A stretch of 64,000 nt of DNA from Terriglobus albidus (GTDB taxonomy: Bacteria; Acidobacteriota; Terriglobia; Terriglobales; Acidobacteriaceae), in NCBI RefSeq assembly GCF_025685425.1, contig NZ_JAGTAS010000056.1:387012-451011 (forward strand), read 5' to 3'. Position numbers and translations under genes: made by a program. Numbering within the stretch: position 1 is the first letter of the stretch; the number at the start of each line of letters is the position of its first letter. A model generated the notes under the pieces. It had not been told where the DNA came from, did no database searches, and saw nothing but the letters and a program-made list of their open reading frames with translations. This document shows positions 27,484 through 35,187 of the stretch, piece by piece.

Positions 27484-28623
27484 ATGAGCAACATGGCATC
27501 CGGCTTCACGAAGCAGTACAACCGCCGCGGTTTTCTTCGCGGTGCAGGCACAGGGCTGGCCGCCGGTTTGCTTGCTCCATCAGCACTTGAGGCGCAACAG
27601 GCTACGGCACCAGAGCCCATTACGCATGCCGGCGTGAAGCGCGATCTTACCGATAAAGAGAAAGTCGCCCGCATCGCTTCAAACAGCTATCCCATCCGCT
27701 GGATCTTCAAGAACCGCGGCAATGTCGGCGACAAGAAAGTGGTCGCTGATATGAAGAAGAAGTATGGCGAGATCACCATGTTGGACTTTCCGGCATTCAC
27801 CAAAGCCACCTTTCCCGGCGTAACGAAGATGGACATCTGGTCCAGCCTCTTCGGCGATGTGGACGATCAAAGCCAGTATGAGCCGATGACCATCACCAGT
27901 TACGACGGGAAGCCTCGCCAGATTACCGAGTTCAATCCCGCAAGTGACAATGGGAAAAAGTGGCTCGAAAAGATGGCCGCGAAGCAGCATGCCGAAGGCG
28001 TTGCATGTCATCACATCTCCAACAACGCTCCGCGCGATATCTGTGATCTGGATGAAGCGAAGCGCCGGGCAGGAATCGATGTAGCGAAGAAGTGGCTGGA
28101 CGGTGCCGCGATTCTCGGCGCGAAGAGCATGCGCGTCAACAGCGGAGGTCCTCGTATCGCTCCGTCACCACAGCCGAACGAGACCAGCTATCCCAAGAAT
28201 CCTGACCTCGAAAAGTACATGGACAAGTGCATCGAGTCATTCAAGGAGATGGCTGAGTATGGCGCACAGGTCGGCGTGAAAGTAACCCTGGAGAACCACT
28301 GGGGACTTACCGCGAATCCCATCAACATCCGCACCATCATCGAAGAGGTCAACAACCCCTACTGCGAGGCCTCGCCCGACTTCTGCAACTGGGAACACAA
28401 ATATCTGCTCTACCACGCACTGGAAGACTTGGCGCCCTACGCGCACACGACATGTCATGCGAAGTTCTGGGATCGCTGGGGACAACCCGATGTGCAGCGG
28501 AACGTGCGCATTATGCTGAATAACAACTACATCGGTGTTTTCGCCCTGGAGTACGAAGATGGTCCATGGGACGGCATCGAAGGCGCAAAGTATCTCTATC
28601 GTGAGGTCATGGCTGCGCTATAG
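27484..28623 (+). CDS. Tat-exported TIM-barrel (xylose isomerase-like) protein
   Basis: Third TIM-barrel sugar enzyme of the locus, 379 aa, only distantly related to the other two. The leader is YNRRGFLRGAGTGLAAGLLAPSA. I chose ATG 27484, with AAGGAG 9 nt upstream; the frame remains open further up but overlaps the previous gene. Candidate metal ligands are in VTLENHWG (Glu), CEASPDFCNW (Asp), TTCHAKFWD (His) and FALEYEDGPW (Glu). It ends the plus-strand operon and is followed by a strong bidirectional terminator. Similar exported isomerase-like proteins are common beside Gfo/Idh genes in Acidobacteria and Planctomycetes, and the reaction is not known. Confidence 0.9.
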   Translation: MSNMASGFTKQYNRRGFLRGAGTGLAAGLLAPSALEAQQATAPEPITHAGVKRDLTDKEKVARIASNSYPIRWIFKNRGNVGDKKVVADMKKKYGEITMLDFPAFTKATFPGVTKMDIWSSLFGDVDDQSQYEPMTITSYDGKPRQITEFNPASDNGKKWLEKMAAKQHAEGVACHHISNNAPRDICDLDEAKRRAGIDVAKKWLDGAAILGAKSMRVNSGGPRIAPSPQPNETSYPKNPDLEKYMDKCIESFKEMAEYGAQVGVKVTLENHWGLTANPINIRTIIEEVNNPYCEASPDFCNWEHKYLLYHALEDLAPYAHTTCHAKFWDRWGQPDVQRNVRIMLNNNYIGVFALEYEDGPWDGIEGAKYLYREVMAAL

Positions 28624-28639
28624 TAAACGCTCTACAAAT

Positions 28640-28677
28640 AAGAAGGCGCGCCCGATCTGGGCGCGCCTTCTTATTTT
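28640..28677. terminator. Strong bidirectional terminator
   Basis: Stem GAAGGCGCGCCC (28642-28653) with GGGCGCGCCTTC (28659-28670), flanked by AA and TTATTTT. It separates two convergent units: the sugar operon on the plus strand and the PQQ dehydrogenase on the minus strand. Confidence 0.92.
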
Positions 28678-28691
28678 CTATGACAGCTCAG

Positions 28692-30359
28692 CTACTTGAG
28701 CTCGAATGCATACACCGTATCTCCTGCAGCGGAGATGACGTATTGATGTCCATCGAGCTCGAAGGTCTGTGGAGCATTGGATACAGAGCCGATGCGCGTA
28801 CTCCACAGCGGATTGCCATTGCCGGCATCATAAGCAACCAGGCTGCCTGAGCCGTCACCGGTGAAGACCAGGCCTCCAGCCGTAGCCAATAGACCGCCGC
28901 CGCCAAAGCCGGTCCCATAGAGCTTGCGACGCCAGCGTGGCTTGCCGGTCTTATAGTCGATACCCAGTACGTAGCTGCCGGTAGTTCCCATGCCGACCTC
29001 TTCCTTACCGCCCAGACCCATAGCGCCACGGGGATCGGGATCAGTGAGATAGGCCAGGGAGTAGCTATCGACGTGGTACTGGTACAAAAGACCTGTTTGC
29101 GGCGAGAAGGCCGGCGGCTGCCAATTGACCGTGCCTCCCGAGGCAGGTGAGATCAGCGTTCCGCCAATGGAAGCGTCTTTAGCAGGATTGGTCTTCGGGG
29201 CGCCCTTCTCGGTATAGCCTTCTGCCCAGTTGGTTGCGTCGCTCAACTTGCTGGTCAGCAGATGCTCTCCGGTCACCCGGTCAAGCACAAAGAAGTAGCC
29301 GTTACGGGAAGCAGTCATTACCAGTTTGCGCTGGTGCCCCTTGAACGTACCATCCACCAGTACCGGAACCTGGGCGGAGTCATAATCGTGCGTGTCATGT
29401 GGCGAGGTGGAGTAGTACCACTTCATCTTGCCCGTATCCACATCCAGACCGACCAGCGAGCAGGTGTAAAGGTTATCCCCATCCCCACGAAGACCGGTCT
29501 GCCATGAGGGGGTGGGATTTCCCGTTCCGAGGATATAAAGGTTGGTCTCCGGATCGTAGGCTCCGGCGACCCATGTTCCGCCACCGCCATGACGCGCAGC
29601 ATCGAGGTTCTTCCATGTATCGAGTCCAGGATCGCCGGGGTTCTGCGGTGTGACGTACCAGGTCCATTGCAGATCGCCGGTCTCAGGATCGTACGACTTC
29701 AGAAACATGGGGGCATCAATGTCATTGCCCACACCTGCGAGTACATGGTTTTTGATGATGGTAGGCGCGGCAGTAGAGAAGTAGCCGCCTTCAACGTTTG
29801 CGATCTTGCGATGCCAGCGCTCTTTGCCAGTCTTGGCTTCGAGAGAGACGAGATAATTGTCCGGGGTCTCGAAGAATACATAGTCATGCCACAGGGCAAC
29901 GCCGCGGTTGCCGATGTGCGTGCCGCCGCGCGTCTTCCAGAAGTAGTGCCAAAGCACTTCACCGCTGCGGGCATCTACAGCCCATACATTGTCGGGCATG
30001 GTGACATAGAGCACTCCGTTGTTTTCCAGAAACGTGCCCTTAATCGAGCCGCCGCGAGTACTGCGCTGCTCTGTACCTTCTCCTCCCACGATGACCGGTG
30101 CATTGACGCGGCTATAGCCGGTCAACGGCGCCGGCTCATTCCCGGGCACCATCTTGGCGATCCAGGTGAGACCGAGGTTTTTCACCGTCTTGCGGTTCAC
30201 CGCGGTCAGGGAGCTATAGCGTTTCGAGGTGTAGTCACCGTTGTAGGTCAGCCATGAGTCTTTGAGCGGGCGCATCAGGTCCTCATGCGTGACGGACTGA
30301 GCATGAGACAGAGGGCCAAGCAGGAGCGCCGCAGTAAACGAGAAGATCCGAAGCTTCAT
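28692..30359 (-). CDS. PQQ-dependent alcohol/sugar dehydrogenase (quinoprotein)
   Basis: Periplasmic eight-bladed propeller dehydrogenase of the methanol/ethanol dehydrogenase superfamily, about 555 aa with signal peptide (LRIFSFTAALLLGPLSHAQ). Recognised blocks are HGGGGTWVAGAYDPETNL and GTGNPTPSW, with the metal-ligand Asn, then the catalytic segment SPHDTHDYDS with two Asp residues spaced by two. That D-x-D is the pattern of lanthanide-using enzymes, whereas calcium enzymes have D-x-A/S/T. The vicinal Cys-Cys pair of classical enzymes is missing (RGGTHIGNRG in the region). I chose the ATG at 30359, which overlaps the cytochrome gene stop (TGATG); a GTG lies one codon upstream. Electrons should go to the diheme cytochrome c encoded just before it. 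Confidence 0.92.
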   Translation of the reverse strand: MKLRIFSFTAALLLGPLSHAQSVTHEDLMRPLKDSWLTYNGDYTSKRYSSLTAVNRKTVKNLGLTWIAKMVPGNEPAPLTGYSRVNAPVIVGGEGTEQRSTRGGSIKGTFLENNGVLYVTMPDNVWAVDARSGEVLWHYFWKTRGGTHIGNRGVALWHDYVFFETPDNYLVSLEAKTGKERWHRKIANVEGGYFSTAAPTIIKNHVLAGVGNDIDAPMFLKSYDPETGDLQWTWYVTPQNPGDPGLDTWKNLDAARHGGGGTWVAGAYDPETNLYILGTGNPTPSWQTGLRGDGDNLYTCSLVGLDVDTGKMKWYYSTSPHDTHDYDSAQVPVLVDGTFKGHQRKLVMTASRNGYFFVLDRVTGEHLLTSKLSDATNWAEGYTEKGAPKTNPAKDASIGGTLISPASGGTVNWQPPAFSPQTGLLYQYHVDSYSLAYLTDPDPRGAMGLGGKEEVGMGTTGSYVLGIDYKTGKPRWRRKLYGTGFGGGGLLATAGGLVFTGDGSGSLVAYDAGNGNPLWSTRIGSVSNAPQTFELDGHQYVISAAGDTVYAFELK

Positions 30360-31210
30360 CACTTGAGTGTCACCAGGTATGCGGTTACGTCGTGAATATC
30401 TTTGTCGGTGTACGTCGGAAGCAGGTTGCGATGAGCCTCCAGGGGATCATGCACCTCAACTTTGGTCTGCGGTGTCCGGCGGATAGTTTGCATCGTGCCG
30501 TCCTGCAACTTCACCGTCACCAGGAAGTCATCGACGTGAATCGCTGTACCTTCAACGGCTGGTTTGCCGGGCTCCTGTACTGTTGCGGTGATTACCGGAA
30601 CAGGCACACCGAAGTGGTTGCCACGGATCCACGCCGATTGCAATGTCTTCGGGCTGGAGATCTTCTTACCGATGCCCTTCATGTCACCCTCGGCGGAGTG
30701 GCAACGAGTGCATTTTGCTTCGAAGTACTGTTTGCCGCTGGCCGCATCACCCACAAGGATATTGGGTGACCGCAGGGAATCCCCCGGCGGCCGTCCCTGG
30801 CTGCCGATCTCGGTCAGGATACTGCGGACATAGGCTGCGACGGCCGCGACATCGTCCTTCTCTGTCAGAATGCGGTGATTTGTGAGTCCTGCCTTCTCGC
30901 CCCGGATGATCGGTTCGAGCGATTCACCGTGCATATCGACAAGCGCGTCCTGAGAACGAAGGATGTTGGGGCCGATGTTCTCCTTACCGCGTAGATCTGC
31001 GCTATGGCAGCTCTGACAGTTCTTTTCGTACAGAGCCTTGCCGGCAGCGACCACCTGAGGCGGATCGACCGGACGCATAGGCGCCTCGTTGAATTTCGAC
31101 GTCTCAATATGCTGCGCCACGCTGTACAGCGTGATCACCGCAGGGATGAGCAGCAAGACCGCCGCTGCGATGCGGCGGGAGGAACTACGGCTCCTGTTGC
31201 TTTCAGGCAT
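30359..31210 (-). CDS. Membrane-anchored diheme cytochrome c
   Basis: Electron acceptor for the PQQ dehydrogenase, 283 aa. An N-terminal membrane anchor (16-32, AAAVLLLIPAVITLYSV) leads to two c-type heme domains: CQSCH at 65-69 and CTRCH at 167-171. Candidate axial methionines are in DMHGE (about 92-96) and in the second domain. Residues about 200-250 (VTLQ/KLQDGT-like strand segments) form a beta domain often found fused to cytochromes next to quinoproteins, with DFLVTVKLQDGTMQTIRR. Its stop overlaps the start of the dehydrogenase, so the two are made together. Three 15-bp tandem units lie just upstream of the start. Confidence 0.92.
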   Translation of the reverse strand: MPESNRSRSSSRRIAAAVLLLIPAVITLYSVAQHIETSKFNEAPMRPVDPPQVVAAGKALYEKNCQSCHSADLRGKENIGPNILRSQDALVDMHGESLEPIIRGEKAGLTNHRILTEKDDVAAVAAYVRSILTEIGSQGRPPGDSLRSPNILVGDAASGKQYFEAKCTRCHSAEGDMKGIGKKISSPKTLQSAWIRGNHFGVPVPVITATVQEPGKPAVEGTAIHVDDFLVTVKLQDGTMQTIRRTPQTKVEVHDPLEAHRNLLPTYTDKDIHDVTAYLVTLK

Positions 31211-31229
31211 GAAGAGATCCTAAGTGCAA

Positions 31230-31274
31230 AGTTAAACGGTGTAAGGTTGAAGCGATGCAGGTTGAAGCGAGCGG
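31230..31274. repeat. Three degenerate 15-bp tandem units upstream of the cytochrome c gene
   Basis: Three adjoining 15-mers, of the form A(A/G)GTT(A/G)AA(A/G)CG and four variable bases. The last two share GGTTGAAGCGA exactly (31245-31255 and 31260-31270). They lie 20-64 bp before the minus-strand start at 31210, in a position where a regulator or leader RNA element could act. It may be chance slippage. Confidence 0.45.
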
Positions 31275-31306
31275 CTTCAGACAAGCTGAGCTAGATACGT
31301 TTGGGA

Positions 31307-32029
31307 TCAGCGTTTCGAGAGATCGCGAATCCAGATGTCTTTGAACTGCATGTTGCCTTCGCCGCCGGCATGCAGCTGCAGCGCGATTCGGCCATCGGGA
31401 GCGCCGGGCTTGGGATCGGTGAAGTCCACCATCGGTACACCGTTCAGTCGCGACCGGTAGCGGTTGCCAACCACTTCCACCAGATAATCGTTCCACTCGC
31501 CCCTGCGGACGACGCCTTCATTCTCAGGTGCAGGCCAGACGACCCATCCGCGTCCATCTTCAGCATAGACGCCGGCGGTGTGGCGCATCATGGTGCAGTC
31601 GATCTCAAACTGCATGCCCTGTATGGTATCGACGGAGTTCGGTTTGAAGCCGGTATGGAAGAAGACACCGCTGTTGCCATCGCCGACGCACTTGAAACGC
31701 AGCGAAAGCTGGAAGTCTTTGTAGTCCTTATCGGTCTCCAGATAACCGTAGGCTTTGGTCAAACCCTTGCCGTGCAGCACACCATCGTCTTCCACGGTCC
31801 AGCTTTCTGCTCCAACGGGAACCCAGCCGGTGAGGTCTTTTCCATTGAAGAGCTGAATCCAGTCATTACCAGGGGTTTTGGGCTTGGCCTGTTGGGCATC
31901 CACGCGGCCCATGTGGGTGACGGTCAGCAGCGTCACCGCAGCAGTACAGGCAGCGCCGGCGAGGAAGAAGAGACGACGGGTAGGAACAAGGCGGGTAAGG
32001 AAAGACAAGCCTGCAAACTTCGGGGTCAT
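31307..32029 (-). CDS. DUF1080 family protein (3-keto-disaccharide hydrolase fold)
   Basis: Exported lectin-like jelly-roll protein, 240 aa. A hydrophobic leader (RLFFLAGAACTAAVTLLTV) is followed by the DUF1080 domain (about 50-238), with LFNGKDLTGWVP, GNSGVFFHTGF, MQFEID, GEWNDYLVEVVGN and GRIALQLHAGG. DUF1080 members have been shown to hydrolyse 3-keto-glycosides in Bacteroidetes. That activity would fit the neighbouring Gfo/Idh and isomerase genes: an oxidoreductase makes the 3-keto sugar, this enzyme splits the bond. It lies 96 bp upstream of the cytochrome gene on the same strand and may be cotranscribed with it. Confidence 0.9.
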   Translation of the reverse strand: MTPKFAGLSFLTRLVPTRRLFFLAGAACTAAVTLLTVTHMGRVDAQQAKPKTPGNDWIQLFNGKDLTGWVPVGAESWTVEDDGVLHGKGLTKAYGYLETDKDYKDFQLSLRFKCVGDGNSGVFFHTGFKPNSVDTIQGMQFEIDCTMMRHTAGVYAEDGRGWVVWPAPENEGVVRRGEWNDYLVEVVGNRYRSRLNGVPMVDFTDPKPGAPDGRIALQLHAGGEGNMQFKDIWIRDLSKR

Positions 32030-32561
32030 TTCGCTGACGGTACTCCTGCGCTAGTGAGATTGCCCCAAATGATAATTGCTCAAGGTGTCGATAGAGAAGT
32101 CAATCGATTGCGGAAGGCTTATTCGCTCATTTTTTCTGCGCATTGGGCGCAGTAAAGCGTTTAGAGCATTTCCCTGTAGGTATACAGTAGGGCATCCGCA
32201 TCTATGGGCGTTTTCCGCAATGAAAACGCCGCTGCACTCCTCTTCCGGGATACCCAGCAACAGGGAAAATGCGATTAGAGCATTTCCCTGTAGGTATACA
32301 GTAGGGCTTCCGCATCTGTGGGCGTTTTCCGCAATGAAAACGCCGCCGCACTCCTCTTCCGGGATACCCAGCAACAGGGAAAATGCGATTAGAGCATTTC
32401 CCTGTAGGTATACAGTAGGGCTTCCGCATCTGTGGGCGTTTTCCGCAATGAAAACGCCGCTGCACTCCTCTTCCGGGATACCCAGCCACAGGGAAAATGC
32501 TCTATATCGCCTCGAATCCTATTGAGATTGCATGACATCTAAGCGGAACGAGGGAGACGAG
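32030..32561. other. Intergenic region largely filled by the repeat array
   Basis: Between the DUF1080 gene and the aldo/keto reductase gene. Positions 32161-32505 are the repeat array listed separately. The rest (32030-32160 and 32506-32561) is AT-richer than the neighbours and probably contains the two outward promoters. Open frames across it on both strands come from the repeat period being a multiple of three and are not genes. Confidence 0.7.
32161..32505 (+). repeat. Tandem array of three 114-bp palindromic repeat units (family A)
   Basis: Units start at 32161, 32275 and 32389 and are 114 bp each, differing at only a few bases (for example A/T at unit position 34 and T/C near the middle). 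Each has end sequences TTAGAGCATTT..CCCTGT and ACAGGGAAAATGC, and a central hairpin GGCGTTTTC-N6-GAAAACGCC. The inner junctions read AAAATGCGATTAGAGC, so the outer arm of units 1 and 2 is shortened, while the last unit ends in the full AAAATGCTCTA. Four further single copies of the family are at 42785, 45553, 47855 and 63630. It resembles a non-autonomous palindromic element, and no transposase is near. Confidence 0.9.
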
Positions 32562-33419
32562 ATGGCATCGATGGCGAAGACCTTCCGCCTGGGCGGAGAT
32601 CTGGAAATTAATCGTTTGGGTTATGGCGCAATGCGCATTGTAGGTAAGGGAGTGTGGGGTGAGCCTGCAGACCGTGAGGCAATGAAGGCCGTATTGCGCC
32701 GGGCAGTAGAGCTGGGCGTGAACTTTATCGATACGGCTGACAGCTATGGACCCACCATCAGCGAAGAACTCATCGGCCAGGCCTTGGCTCCCTACAAACC
32801 GGGTGTTGTGATCGCAACCAAAGCTGGACTTGCCCGCACAGGCCCCGATATATGGATACCGCTTGGGCGGCCGGAGTACCTGGTACAGCAGGCCGAGCTA
32901 AGCCTGCGGCGTCTCAAGCTGCAGCAGATCGATCTATGGCAGCTCCATCGCATCGATCCAAAGGTGCCGCTAGAGGAGTCGCTGGGCGCGATCAAGAAGC
33001 TGCAGGAGCAGGGAAAGATCCGCCATGTTGGATTGAGCGAGGTTTCGGTGGAGGAGATCAAGCAGGCGCGCAAGGTCATTGAGATCGTCAGCGTGCAGAA
33101 CCTCTACAACATCGCCGATCGTAAGAGCGAAGCGGTGCTGGACTACTGCCATCAGGAGGGCCTGGCTTTTATCCCATGGTTTCCGGTGGCTGCGGGTAAG
33201 TTGACGCAGCCAGGCGGCAAGCTCGACATCTTCGCGCAGCGCCATGGCATCACGCTCTCGCAGCTTTCGATTGCCTGGCTTCTGCATCGCTCGCCGGTCA
33301 TCCTGCCGATTCCAGGAACGAGCTCTATCCAGCATCTGGAAGAGAATCTGAAAGCAGCAGATGTGCAACTGAGCGATACGGAATGGCGTGAAGTGGAGCT
33401 CCTTGCAGGCCGGCAATAA
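32562..33419 (+). CDS. Aldo/keto reductase
   Basis: NADPH-dependent carbonyl reductase with TIM-barrel fold, 285 aa. The catalytic tetrad is visible: Asp and Tyr in [11 protein letters not shown], Lys in VIATKAGLA, His in LWQLHRIDP. The cofactor-binding C-terminal part ends with [19 protein letters not shown] start at ATG 32562 because GAGGGAGA lies just upstream; ATG 32532 would add ten residues ([10 protein letters not shown]). It resembles the YdbC/AKR11-13 type, and the substrate is not known. It stands alone between a repeat array and a terminator. Confidence 0.94.
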   Translation: MASMAKTFRLGGDLEINRLGYGAMRIVGKGVWGEPADREAMKAVLRRAVELGVNFIDTADSYGPTISEELIGQALAPYKPGVVIATKAGLARTGPDIWIPLGRPEYLVQQAELSLRRLKLQQIDLWQLHRIDPKVPLEESLGAIKKLQEQGKIRHVGLSEVSVEEIKQARKVIEIVSVQNLYNIADRKSEAVLDYCHQEGLAFIPWFPVAAGKLTQPGGKLDIFAQRHGITLSQLSIAWLLHRSPVILPIPGTSSIQHLEENLKAADVQLSDTEWREVELLAGRQ

Positions 33420-33423
33420 ATAG

Positions 33424-33465
33424 AACAAAGGGCGCCTCACTTTCCGAAAGTGGTGACCTTTGTTT
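33424..33465 (+). terminator. Terminator-like stem-loop after the aldo/keto reductase
   Basis: Outer stem AACAAAGG (33424-33431) with CCTTTGTT (33457-33464). Inner stem CACTTT-ccg-AAAGTG. TTT follows. It begins 4 bp after the stop. Confidence 0.75.
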
Positions 33466-33605
33466 ACGCGTCCGTAATGCTGGCGACGTACCTTCATGGA
33501 GACTTAAGCCGCAATCGTTATTCTGGTTGAGGACAACTGAAATACAGCTAGTCTGATTTCCGACTTCACCAGGTCTGTCCAAGCCGGAATGGATACCACG
33601 ACGAA

Positions 33606-34886
33606 ATGATGCGGAGAGTATTTTCGCTGTTTCCTGCAGTACTGTTGTCTCTCTTGTGTGTGGCCGCGAAGGCTCAGGCTTCTGATGAGACGGGGACGAC
33701 GATTGATGCTGGAGAGCCACTTCGTATCCAGATCCGGAAAAGCATACCGCTCGCTCGCGGGGCCTCCGTTGAGGGCTTTCTCGTAGCGCCCGTCTATGTA
33801 CGGGAAAGACTGGTCTTACCTGAGGGAACCCGCGTTACCGGTATCGTTCAGGATTACGCTCCTGTTGCTTTCAAGACTCGCCTGCAGGCCAGACTCGATG
33901 GAGACCTGACTCCTCTGCATGAGCCAATCGTGCATTTTCAGTCGCTCGAGCTGGATGGCAAAGAGATCGCGATCGATGCGATGGCAACTGTTTCTACCGC
34001 ACAGCCCATCCGGTTTGTCACGGCGCAGAAACGCCCGTCGTTGATGAAACAGGCCACTGGCTATGTTCATGGGCAGATCAACGACACGAAGGATGCAATC
34101 TTCGGTCCGGGATGCTCCGACCGTGCTCTGCAGCTCTTATTCAGTCAGTTACCGTACCATCCGCAACGGATCTGGTCGGGAACGAGATTTGTTGCGGACC
34201 TTGGCCGGCCCTTGATGATTTCTTTGCCCGCCGCCGCATCGCCGGAGCTGTCTTCGGCTGCGATTGGACCGGAAGGGATTTCGGTTACAGCCAGGCTGGC
34301 GGACCGCTTGAGCTCAGAGACGGCAAGGAAGGGTGACGTGGTGCACGCTATTGTCACTGTGCCGGTCTTCGATGATGCAAAGCATCTCATCCTGGCAGAG
34401 GGAGACTCGCTGGATGGGACGGTATTACAGGCAAAACCCTCACGAAGCTTCGGCAGAAATGGCCAGTTGAGGTTTGTCTTTCAAACAGTGAAGCCGCACA
34501 ACCGGGAAGCAAAGCCGGTCTCCGCTGTGATCAGTAGTGTCGACGGCTCTAAATCGGACAATCTCTCCATCGACAATGAGGGCGGTGTTAAGGCGTCGGC
34601 CGACAAGAACCGTTTTCTGGCTCCTGCGCTGCTGGGGGTGCTGGCGGTCGCAGGGCATGATCGCGATCGGGATGGAAATGGATTAGGAAGACAGACCGTT
34701 GCCGCGAATGGTTTCGGAGTTGTCGCCCGCGTCGTTGCGCTGACCGTTAACGACCGCAACGTCGCTACCGGTTTTGGAGTGTATGCCTTTGCGAAATCCA
34801 TTTACTTCCGGTTCCTCTCTCAAGGACATTCGGTAGAGTTTCCCAGAAATACTCAGGTGGAGTTGAAAGTGATCAGCCGCCAATAG
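33606..34886 (+). CDS. Exported hypothetical protein with two similar modules
   Basis: Product of 426 aa with a signal peptide (MMRRVFSLFPAVLLSLLCVAAKAQA); no family recognised. Two segments look alike. The first, about 33-95, runs IQIRKSIPLARGASVEGF and then LVLPEGTRVTGIVQ. The second, about 225-290, runs ARKGDVVHAIVTVPVF and then LILAEGDSLDGTVLQA. Each looks like a beta-barrel or SH3-like module: charge-rich strand, PV turn, L-x-L-x-EG, then a G-x-V strand. Near the C-terminus is an acidic loop DRDRDGNGLG that could bind calcium, although it lacks a full EF-hand pattern. It is probably a periplasmic or outer-membrane protein. A terminator upstream and a 14-bp gap to a convergent gene leave it as a single-gene unit. 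Confidence 0.8.
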   Translation: MMRRVFSLFPAVLLSLLCVAAKAQASDETGTTIDAGEPLRIQIRKSIPLARGASVEGFLVAPVYVRERLVLPEGTRVTGIVQDYAPVAFKTRLQARLDGDLTPLHEPIVHFQSLELDGKEIAIDAMATVSTAQPIRFVTAQKRPSLMKQATGYVHGQINDTKDAIFGPGCSDRALQLLFSQLPYHPQRIWSGTRFVADLGRPLMISLPAAASPELSSAAIGPEGISVTARLADRLSSETARKGDVVHAIVTVPVFDDAKHLILAEGDSLDGTVLQAKPSRSFGRNGQLRFVFQTVKPHNREAKPVSAVISSVDGSKSDNLSIDNEGGVKASADKNRFLAPALLGVLAVAGHDRDRDGNGLGRQTVAANGFGVVARVVALTVNDRNVATGFGVYAFAKSIYFRFLSQGHSVEFPRNTQVELKVISRQ

Positions 34887-34899
34887 GCGAGATGCAGGC

Positions 34900-35187
34900 T
34901 TATTCCGGGACATCGTCATCCGTAGGGACATACCAGGGAACATCCTTCAAAAGGAATAGGCTTGGATAGCGGGAGATCAGGTGGCTCAACATGGCTTTTG
35001 CTATATGCCCGCTATGCTCCACCTCTTTTTGCCAATCCACATTGGCTAAACCCTCATCGGAGGTTGCAGGCCAACGGGCTGTACGAATTGCGAGTACAAG
35101 GCTCGACGCAATCAAGAGCGCCGGACCAAGCTTTTGAGCATCTACTTCTTTACGAACTCCTCCTACTCGTGCGCTAGTGGAAGTCAT
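34900..35187 (-). CDS. Small protein coupled to dnaE2 (unknown function)
   Basis: Product of 95 aa, not recognised. Its ATG (35187) lies 14 bp upstream of the dnaE2 stop (35174-35176), so it is read by ribosomes finishing dnaE2. The sequence has a hydrophobic segment at about 22-35 (GPALLIASSLVLAI), a Trp-rich end (DVPWYVPTDDDVPE) and an acidic tail. No leader is obvious and it is probably cytoplasmic. Codon use and overlap make it likely real, although there is no homology I can name. Its position as fourth gene of a mutagenesis cassette suggests an accessory protein, which is inference. Confidence 0.6.
   Translation of the reverse strand: MTSTSARVGGVRKEVDAQKLGPALLIASSLVLAIRTARWPATSDEGLANVDWQKEVEHSGHIAKAMLSHLISRYPSLFLLKDVPWYVPTDDDVPE

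Noticed and set aside
32161..32505. CRISPR array
   Set aside because: Units are contiguous without unique spacers and are far longer than CRISPR repeats; no cas gene is in the window.
32076..32525. Open frames (plus and minus) with a repeated 38-residue peptide
   Set aside because: They result from the 114-bp tandem array being a multiple of three; the same DNA elsewhere is non-coding and no start signal is present.
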